From the NCBI GenBank assembly GCA_025353985.1, contig JANXNT010000428.1, positions 1-5,829 of the forward strand: a DNA stretch of 5,829 bases, read 5' to 3'. Origin of the DNA: Limnoglobus sp. (lineage in GTDB: Bacteria; Planctomycetota; Planctomycetia; Gemmatales; Gemmataceae). Below, piece after piece: positions 1 to 4,133 of the stretch. Both the position numbers and the translations under genes were made by a program. Numbering within the stretch: position 1 is the stretch's first letter; each line of letters begins with the position of its first letter. The notes below the pieces were generated by a model. The model searched no databases. It was given only the letters and a program-made list of their open reading frames with translations, and was not told the origin of the DNA.

Positions 1-444
1 ATCGCGCAGGTGGCGGTCACCCCCGCCTTCCGAGTAATACCACAACTTACCGACGATTACGTCTTCTGGCGCAGCGGTCATCACGTCTCGATCCGGCAAG
101 AGACGCACGTTACGACGGCGGGCCATGCGGACTCTTCCCCACTCGCCAGAGCGAGGAAGAATGAAGTCGATTTTGTTGCCGGAGTGAGGATGGATGATGT
201 TGAACTGGAATGCCGTGCGAATCGCATCACGAATTGCCGACTCGCTCAGATAATATTCCGGTTGCGGAAACGCTGCGAACAATTCTCCAATATGATGTGC
301 CTCGAAGGCAGCGACAATATCAATATCTTGCGTAAATCTTGTTTCACCGTAGGCAATACTGGCATACGATCCAACCACCATGTAAGGCACGCTCAACCGC
401 TCAAGTGTGTTGACGGCATGCCGCAAGATATCCATCTGCTCCAT
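1..444 (-). CDS. Nucleotidyltransferase (pol-beta fold, MNT/AbiEii-like), C-terminus cut by window edge
   Basis: The frame reads leftward from ATG at 444 and is open through the window edge, giving 148 residues. Seen: a nucleotidyltransferase signature, with G25-S26 in VVGSYAS, then D40-x-D42 in TQDIDIV, then a third acidic residue D93 in NKIDFIL. These are the expected metal-binding positions of the pol-beta superfamily. A later segment (PEDVIVGKLWYY, residues 126-137, with K133, then GGGDRHLRD) matches the conserved second half of stand-alone minimal nucleotidyltransferases. Such enzymes transfer a nucleotide from NTP to a protein or RNA; the target here is unknown. The start is chosen because GGAGG lies 10 nt upstream, whereas M4 would be too far from it. 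The gene overlaps the upstream 80-residue gene by 44 bp in another frame, so the two are probably translationally coupled. GC is near 49% at 181-420, lower than the neighbours. The catalytic fold is well supported; a toxin role is inference. Confidence 0.85.
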   Translation of the reverse strand, partial: MEQMDILRHAVNTLERLSVPYMVVGSYASIAYGETRFTQDIDIVAAFEAHHIGELFAAFPQPEYYLSESAIRDAIRTAFQFNIIHPHSGNKIDFILPRSGEWGRVRMARRRNVRLLPDRDVMTAAPEDVIVGKLWYYSEGGGDRHLRD

Positions 445-643
445 GGCCCAACAGCCTCCGCAGGTATTCGAGTTGCCGTTCTTCTTCTGACCAGTTCGGG
501 TATAGCTGTAAAACGCGGCCTCGCAACATTGTGCGGGCGAAACGATGCGCAGAGTCCGCAATCGCGATACGCTCTGCGGGAGTCTTGGCGGCCAGAACCG
601 CCGCAAAGTCTCGATCGATGACCTCGATCCGGAATCGTTTCAT
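401..643 (-). CDS. Small helical protein, 80 aa, partner of the downstream nucleotidyltransferase
   Basis: The product is an 80-residue, charged, probably all-helical soluble protein without signal peptide or membrane segment. Its core (residues 21-67) contains TPAERIAIADSAHRFARTML and then YPNWSEEERQLEYLRRLLGHG. From memory, this layout (a PAER-type helix, a P-x-W-S/D-x-E-E element, a terminal RRLLGHG helix) belongs to a family of small uncharacterised proteins often encoded directly before stand-alone nucleotidyltransferases. An in-frame ATG at 673 would add ten residues, but it lies inside a TATAAT hexamer and has no ribosome-binding site. The ATG at 643 has AGGAG at 650-654 with a 6-nt gap and is preferred. 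The 3' end overlaps the nucleotidyltransferase start by 44 bp. By analogy with two-gene toxin-antitoxin or MNT-type modules it could be the antitoxin or target-recognition partner; this is inference. Confidence 0.75.
   Translation of the reverse strand: MKRFRIEVIDRDFAAVLAAKTPAERIAIADSAHRFARTMLRGRVLQLYPNWSEEERQLEYLRRLLGHGADGYLAACRQHT
455..459 (-). promoter_or_regulatory. Ribosome-binding site deciding the nucleotidyltransferase start
   Basis: The minus strand reads GGAGG here, 10 nt before the ATG at 444. The gap is slightly long, and the site lies inside the upstream gene's coding sequence. It fits ATG 444 better than the in-frame ATG at 435, which would leave a 19-nt gap. Confidence 0.55.
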
Positions 644-649
644 TTCAGA

Positions 650-654
650 CTCCT
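650..654 (-). promoter_or_regulatory. Ribosome-binding site deciding the 80-aa gene start
   Basis: The minus strand reads AGGAG, 6 nt before the ATG at 643. No comparable site precedes the in-frame ATG at 673, so the shorter start is chosen. Confidence 0.65.
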
Positions 655-671
655 GACGCAAGTTTATCTCC

Positions 672-704
672 ATTATACGGCTTCTTGCGATCCGTGCTTG
701 TCAA
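672..704 (-). promoter_or_regulatory. Possible sigma-70-type promoter for the small-protein/nucleotidyltransferase pair
   Basis: On the minus strand there is an exact TTGACA (699-704) and an exact TATAAT (672-677), separated by 21 bp. Both hexamers match the E. coli consensus perfectly, but the spacer is about 4 bp longer than optimal. TTGACA overlaps the TGA stop of the barrel-protein gene (701-703). Transcription would begin near 665, downstream of the ATG at 673 and just before the AGGAG for ATG 643, which agrees with the chosen start. Planctomycete promoter rules are poorly known, so this is tentative. Confidence 0.35.
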
Positions 705-2089
705 TATTGCCAGTTGAACTGAATCAGCGCTTCGACGCCGTAGGGGCGGGGGCCGGTGACGGGTACGTTGGCACCGAGGTTCAGGTACGAACGCTGCCCC
801 AGCCCGAGCGTGGTACCGGTCGTGAAGCTGACGATATCCGACATGCCGATCGGCAGCCGCCGAATGCCGCGATTGTTCAGCGGCGTGTTCACGTGAACCT
901 CGGCGACGGGCGTAACCGACCGCAGAAATCGCGTCCCCGAGCGATCCTGGTAGAGTTGATATCCGAACTGCAAATCGTTGAAAAAGAAGGTCGTATCGCG
1001 GCTGTCGGTCGGTATCGCGAGTGACGAGAAGCCGAGCACGTAGGCGTTGCCGAGCGTGCGGATTGCTCCGACGAACGGCTGAATAACCGTCGGGTGAATG
1101 TTCGGATCCTGTGCGGAGAACACCGTTTTTCCACCGGTGGGCGTCGTTAAGACGACACCCGTTGAGAGCACATTCCCGCCCGTGCGGTAGCCGTTATTTT
1201 CTTGAACTGGCTCGTTGATCCAGGCGAATTTCAAAATGATGCTGAGATCGCCGACCGACTGGCTGTTGATGTTCGCAGGCCCGCCGATCTGAATCAGCGG
1301 CAACCGGAAACCGATCGAGGCATCGCCGTCGAGGAAGGTTTTTTCGAACCCGAGCGTCTCGCGATGGACGTTGGTTACGGCCGTACCCGGCACGCGCAAG
1401 CTGTTGTTCACATCGAAAAAGTAGTTGTAATTGAAGTAAATCCGATCCGTCGGCCGCGGGCTTTCGTTCTCGCCGATTTTAAACGAACCGCGTGCGGCAT
1501 TGACGGGAATCGCACCCGCGCTCTGGATGGGACTGGTGCCGCGAACGAGAACGTCCGTCGCGCTCGGTTGCCCCGTCGCCAAGCCGCTCGCGTTCGGTTG
1601 CACCACCGTGATGAACGGCGGAACCTTTGCGGGCAGCCCCGGTTGCCCGCCGCGAATGTCGAGCGGGTTCGGCACGGTCAGCACGCCGAACGCCGACACC
1701 GGTTGGTTGAAAACCGTACCCGCCGGGAATGTCACGCTCTGGCCCGGTAACACCGTGATGCTCTGCCCGTTCGGTTGCGTGCCGACGAGGTACGGCGAAA
1801 ACCCAAACGGCAGCCCGAGGTCGCCCATCATGTGCGGGAACGACGACGTGCGAATCGCGGTGCCCGAAGGTGCAGCCCCCGTGCCCGTTAGCCCGTTGCC
1901 CGCCGCGATCGGTGCCGTCGTGCCGGGACGTGCCGCCGGTTGCGGCGTCGGTCGCGCCGCCGGTTGCGGCGTTTGCGCCTGCGTTTGCAGGATATCCACG
2001 AGCGCCGGATCGACCGGTTCCTGTGCCGCCACTGGCGACGCCATCAGCGCGGAACCGACAACCATTCGCGAAAGATGATTCCAGCGCAT
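701..2089 (-). CDS. Exported outer-membrane beta-barrel protein, 462 aa, planctomycete-type
   Basis: The N-terminus is a Sec signal peptide: basic start (MRWNHLSR), hydrophobic core (VVGSALMASP) and a likely cleavage after A22 (VAA, then QEP). Residues about 34-80 form a Pro/Ala/Thr-rich linker with the tandem octapeptides PQPAARPT and PQPAARPG. A short conserved-looking segment SFPHMMGDLGLPF follows (83-95), then a Gly/Pro-rich region. From about residue 211 (PRPTDRIYFNYNYFFDV) to the end, alternating aromatic and polar strands with short turns suggest a barrel; the chain ends FNWQY, an aromatic terminus typical of outer-membrane barrels. From memory, the RPTDR-x-(Y/F)-FNYNYF segment recurs in uncharacterised planctomycete exported proteins. 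The cargo or channel role is unknown. GGAG 7 nt before the ATG supports the start. The gene is divergent from the TPR gene; the downstream small-protein pair begins 57 bp further on and probably has its own promoter. Confidence 0.75.
   Translation of the reverse strand: MRWNHLSRMVVGSALMASPVAAQEPVDPALVDILQTQAQTPQPAARPTPQPAARPGTTAPIAAGNGLTGTGAAPSGTAIRTSSFPHMMGDLGLPFGFSPYLVGTQPNGQSITVLPGQSVTFPAGTVFNQPVSAFGVLTVPNPLDIRGGQPGLPAKVPPFITVVQPNASGLATGQPSATDVLVRGTSPIQSAGAIPVNAARGSFKIGENESPRPTDRIYFNYNYFFDVNNSLRVPGTAVTNVHRETLGFEKTFLDGDASIGFRLPLIQIGGPANINSQSVGDLSIILKFAWINEPVQENNGYRTGGNVLSTGVVLTTPTGGKTVFSAQDPNIHPTVIQPFVGAIRTLGNAYVLGFSSLAIPTDSRDTTFFFNDLQFGYQLYQDRSGTRFLRSVTPVAEVHVNTPLNNRGIRRLPIGMSDIVSFTTGTTLGLGQRSYLNLGANVPVTGPRPYGVEALIQFNWQY
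1932..1972 (-). repeat. Tandem 24-bp repeat in the barrel-protein linker
   Basis: A 17-nt block is identical at 1932-1948 and 1956-1972, offset by 24 bp (eight codons). It encodes two consecutive PQPAARP units (residues 41-56). The block is in frame, GC-rich and inside a low-complexity linker, so copy number may vary between strains. Confidence 0.8.
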
Positions 2090-2285
2090 TACCGTGCTCC
2101 ATCCATGAAGGCAAGATACGCAATCTCATCGGCAGTTTCGGTCGTGCGGGTTGAATCGGATGGCCAGATAATCTGCGCGACCTCCGAAACTCAAAGAATC
2201 GCTGATACCCTCATGGACGGATTTACGACTTGCGCATAAGTTATTTTTCGTAATCGGATACATTTCTCTCACTGAGGTTTTTGCG
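2090..2285. promoter_or_regulatory. Divergent intergenic region between the barrel and TPR genes
   Basis: These 196 bp separate two head-to-head genes and must hold their leaders and probably their promoters. Seen: GGAG at 2097-2100 on the minus strand (7 nt before the barrel ATG) and GAGG at 2274-2277 on the plus strand (8 nt before the TPR ATG). There is an AT-richer stretch at about 2236-2265. I found no hexamer pair good enough to call a promoter in either direction and no RNA structure worth naming. Open frames through this region look non-coding. Confidence 0.45.
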
Positions 2286-3251
2286 ATGCTCAGTCTACTC
2301 TCCATTTCCCGCTCACTCCGCTCCACCCGCTTGCGAGGATGGGCGTTTGGCAGTTACCTTTCTCTGCTGGCGTTACTGTCCGACGCCCCAACGGCATCTG
2401 CGCAAGTCGCATACTCGACGGCCGATGCCGCTTACAGCGCGGGCGTGACTTTCATCAACGATGGCAACCTCGCCGCCGCGCGCGAGCCACTCGAAGCCGC
2501 GCTGAAAATGGCCAAAACCGATGCTTACCGGCTTAAGGTCAACCGGACTTTGCTGATCCCGTACCGAGAGTTGCAAGAGATCGAGCCGATGCAAACCGCA
2601 ACCGAATACATCCTGACGAACAGCGAGCAGGCGGCGGAACGGTCGCTTTCCCGACGGGCGCTACTCTCGTTCATCCATCGGCGTGGGAAAATGGATGTGG
2701 CTCTCAAGGAATATGTGGAGCGGGCCAAGAAGACGCCCGAAGACTGGGCTTTGTTGTACGTGCTAACCGATGCCTACGCCACCTACAAAAAGGATCCGGC
2801 GAAGAGCGTCGAATATGGCGAAATGCTGATAGCGGCCGAGAAGAAGCAAGGCAAGAAACAGGATCTGCCAGAACTGGCCCTGCTCGCTCAACAGTATGTG
2901 AAGGCTGAGCAGCCGAAGGAAGCCGCGGCACTGTTCGAGACGATCGCGCCGCTCGACAAGAAACTCGAAGCCTGGCACCTCAAGGAAGCCGCGACGGCAT
3001 GGCTCAAAGCGGGCGACAAGACGAAAGCCGTCGATGCGGCCAAGAAATCGACCGCAGCCACGCCAGAAAAACGCGACGCGCTGCTGGCGTACTTCTATCA
3101 CCGTGGCGTCGGGGACGTTTTTCTCGACAGTGGCGAGCCGGCCTTGGCAATCCCGCAATACAAGCTGGCGATTAAGGTCTGCACGATCGCTGGCTACCTC
3201 AAAGACACGAAACTCAAGCTGCTGGAAGCCGAAGACGCCGCAAAGAAGTAA
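2286..3251 (+). CDS. Exported tetratricopeptide (TPR) repeat protein, 321 aa
   Basis: The protein begins with an Arg-rich n-region and a hydrophobic stretch (GSYLSLLALL), with a likely signal-peptidase site after A39 (ASA, then QVAY). The mature part is almost entirely helical with TPR-like pairs. Examples are residues 46-79 (AAYSAGVTFINDGNLAAARE and onward), about 84-116, 150-184 (PEDWALLYVLTDAYATYKKD), 194-226, 228-260 and 267-301 (YHRGVGDVFLDSGEPALAIP). TPR arrays bind other proteins; the partner cannot be read here. There is no catalytic domain, lipobox or further membrane segment, so a periplasmic scaffold or assembly role is inferred. GAGG 8 nt before the ATG supports the start. The gene is divergent from the barrel-protein gene and lies 75 bp before the aspartic protease gene on the same strand. 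The C-terminus is Lys/Glu-rich and ends in EDAAKK. Confidence 0.85.
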   Translation: MLSLLSISRSLRSTRLRGWAFGSYLSLLALLSDAPTASAQVAYSTADAAYSAGVTFINDGNLAAAREPLEAALKMAKTDAYRLKVNRTLLIPYRELQEIEPMQTATEYILTNSEQAAERSLSRRALLSFIHRRGKMDVALKEYVERAKKTPEDWALLYVLTDAYATYKKDPAKSVEYGEMLIAAEKKQGKKQDLPELALLAQQYVKAEQPKEAAALFETIAPLDKKLEAWHLKEAATAWLKAGDKTKAVDAAKKSTAATPEKRDALLAYFYHRGVGDVFLDSGEPALAIPQYKLAIKVCTIAGYLKDTKLKLLEAEDAAKK

Positions 3252-3326
3252 ACGGCGAAATCATCCTTCGCGGCCTATGGTGGTACCATGGTAGTGTGCT
3301 GCACCCAATTCACACGAGGAAACAAC
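3252..3326 (+). other. Short intergenic gap with weak hairpins
   Basis: After the TPR stop codon a 5-bp inverted repeat, GCGAA (3255-3259) and TTCGC (3267-3271), could form a small hairpin. It has no following T-run, so it is not a convincing terminator. A second 5-bp repeat, GTGTG (3294-3298) and CACAC (3311-3315), lies directly before the ribosome-binding site GAGGA (3316-3320) of the next gene. Both repeats are short enough to be chance. Confidence 0.25.
3316..3320 (+). promoter_or_regulatory. Ribosome-binding site deciding the aspartic protease start
   Basis: GAGGA lies 6 nt before ATG 3327. An in-frame ATG at 3288 would add 13 residues (including two cysteines) with no good ribosome-binding site, so 3327 is preferred. 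Confidence 0.65.
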
Positions 3327-3746
3327 ATGGGCCTCGTGTTCGTGGAAGTAACGTTAGAGAACCTCGAAGATGTGTGGGCGGTTCGCCGCGGCAACCTCGC
3401 GGCCGACAAGGTCCGGCGCGTCGTGGTGTGCGATGCGCTCGTCGATACCGGCGCAACGCTGTTGTCGGTTCCGACGCGATATATTCAGGCGTTGGGTTTG
3501 CAAGCCGTGTCCACGAAGCGAGTCACGACGAGTGCCGGTGTTACGGAAGCCACGCTTTACGACACGGTTCGACTGACCGTTCTCGGTCGGAGTTGCGGTA
3601 TGGATGTCATCGAAGTACCCGATTCGGTGCCACTGCTTATCGGGCAAATCCCACTCGAACATTTGGACTTCACCATCGACATGCGCGGCCACAGTTTAAT
3701 CGGCAACCCCGCCCACGGCGGCGAGCATATGTACGAACTGTATTGA
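3327..3746 (+). CDS. Retropepsin-like clan AA aspartic protease, 139 aa
   Basis: Seen: the aspartic protease active-site motif D40-T41-G42-A43 in ALVDTGATLLSVP, preceded by a hydrophobic strand (RRVVVCDA). A second half follows with VPLLIGQIPLEHLDFTID (residues 101-118), equivalent to the hydrophobic-hydrophobic-G flap-end motif of retropepsins. About 120-140 residues with a single DTGA is the expected size for bacterial single-domain enzymes, which act as homodimers with one Asp from each subunit. No signal peptide or membrane segment is seen, so a cytoplasmic location is likely. The family resembles the clan AA proteases of the AF_0612 type (TIGR03698 as I remember it); their substrates are unknown. 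The 93-residue gene follows after 22 bp, so the two are probably co-transcribed. An in-frame start at 3288 is less likely. Confidence 0.85.
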   Translation: MGLVFVEVTLENLEDVWAVRRGNLAADKVRRVVVCDALVDTGATLLSVPTRYIQALGLQAVSTKRVTTSAGVTEATLYDTVRLTVLGRSCGMDVIEVPDSVPLLIGQIPLEHLDFTIDMRGHSLIGNPAHGGEHMYELY

Positions 3747-3768
3747 AGGCCGCGATAAGGATTATCGA

Positions 3769-4050
3769 ATGGTGCACGGCCTGCGACCAATTGCTGTTGA
3801 TGGCTATCAGTTCCGTTGGCGGTTCGATGGTCGGGTTGTGGTGATCCCTGAAGGGCGTTCGGGGCCGCAACTCCGCGTCGAGTGGGGCTGGCGCGATTGG
3901 CTGGAGCCAGAGGGAGCGGGGGCATCACCGGAAGTCGTTACGCCGCAATTTGTCGCCGCTGCGATCCGGTTTGCTTTGGCTCATACTTGGACGGACGATG
4001 GTCGAAACGTAACGCTCGGTTTCGAAGACGGTTGTTTCCGATCGATTTGA
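3769..4050 (+). CDS. Hypothetical protein, 93 aa, downstream partner of the aspartic protease
   Basis: I do not recognise a named family. The protein is small, soluble-looking and rich in Trp/Arg. It has a beta-type first half (GYQFRWRFDGRVVVIPEG, residues 12-29), a striking segment EWGWRDWLEPEG (38-49), a helical part (TPQFVAAAIRFALAHTW, 58-74) and a terminal strand (VTLGFEDGCF). There is no signal peptide, membrane segment or obvious catalytic motif. AGGA at 3758-3761 is 7 nt before the ATG. It starts 22 bp after the aspartic protease stop, which suggests one transcript and perhaps a shared function (substrate, inhibitor or adaptor); that is inference. Codon use and composition fit the neighbours, and the frame is more plausible than the overlapping Arg-rich ones. 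Confidence 0.7.
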   Translation: MVHGLRPIAVDGYQFRWRFDGRVVVIPEGRSGPQLRVEWGWRDWLEPEGAGASPEVVTPQFVAAAIRFALAHTWTDDGRNVTLGFEDGCFRSI

Positions 4051-4133
4051 ATGGCGAACCGTTCCGCGTTCGACTTTGTTGCCGTTGGGGATAACCTAAA
4101 GTTTGGTTTTCCCGATTGGCTGAGGGTGCGAAT
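4051..4133 (+). other. 83-bp intergenic gap before the metalloprotease gene
   Basis: I see a 5-bp inverted repeat (CGAAC and GTTCG, near 4054-4071) without a T-run, and the GAGGG ribosome-binding site at 4122-4126. There is no convincing promoter or terminator. Confidence 0.3.

Noticed and set aside
10..621. Plus-strand open frame (203 codons) over the nucleotidyltransferase
   Set aside because: The opposite strand carries a full nucleotidyltransferase signature; this frame has no domain and a random-looking composition.
657..689. Inverted repeat CGCAAG (657-662) / CTTGCG (684-689) flanking the TATAAT, as a possible autoregulatory operator
   Set aside because: It has only 6-bp arms with a 21-bp gap; a match of this size is likely by chance in a 60-bp region.
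1479..2129. Minus-strand open frame (216 codons), Gly/Arg/Thr-rich, overlapping the barrel gene
   Set aside because: It is a frame-shifted reading of the low-complexity linker; the in-frame barrel gene has a signal peptide and ribosome-binding site.
2126..2326. Minus-strand open frame (66 codons) in the divergent intergenic region
   Set aside because: It runs into the TPR gene start, has no good ribosome-binding site and resembles no known family.
3255..3271. Hairpin GCGAA/TTCGC after the TPR gene as a terminator
   Set aside because: It has a 5-bp stem, a 7-nt loop and no T-run; too weak to call.
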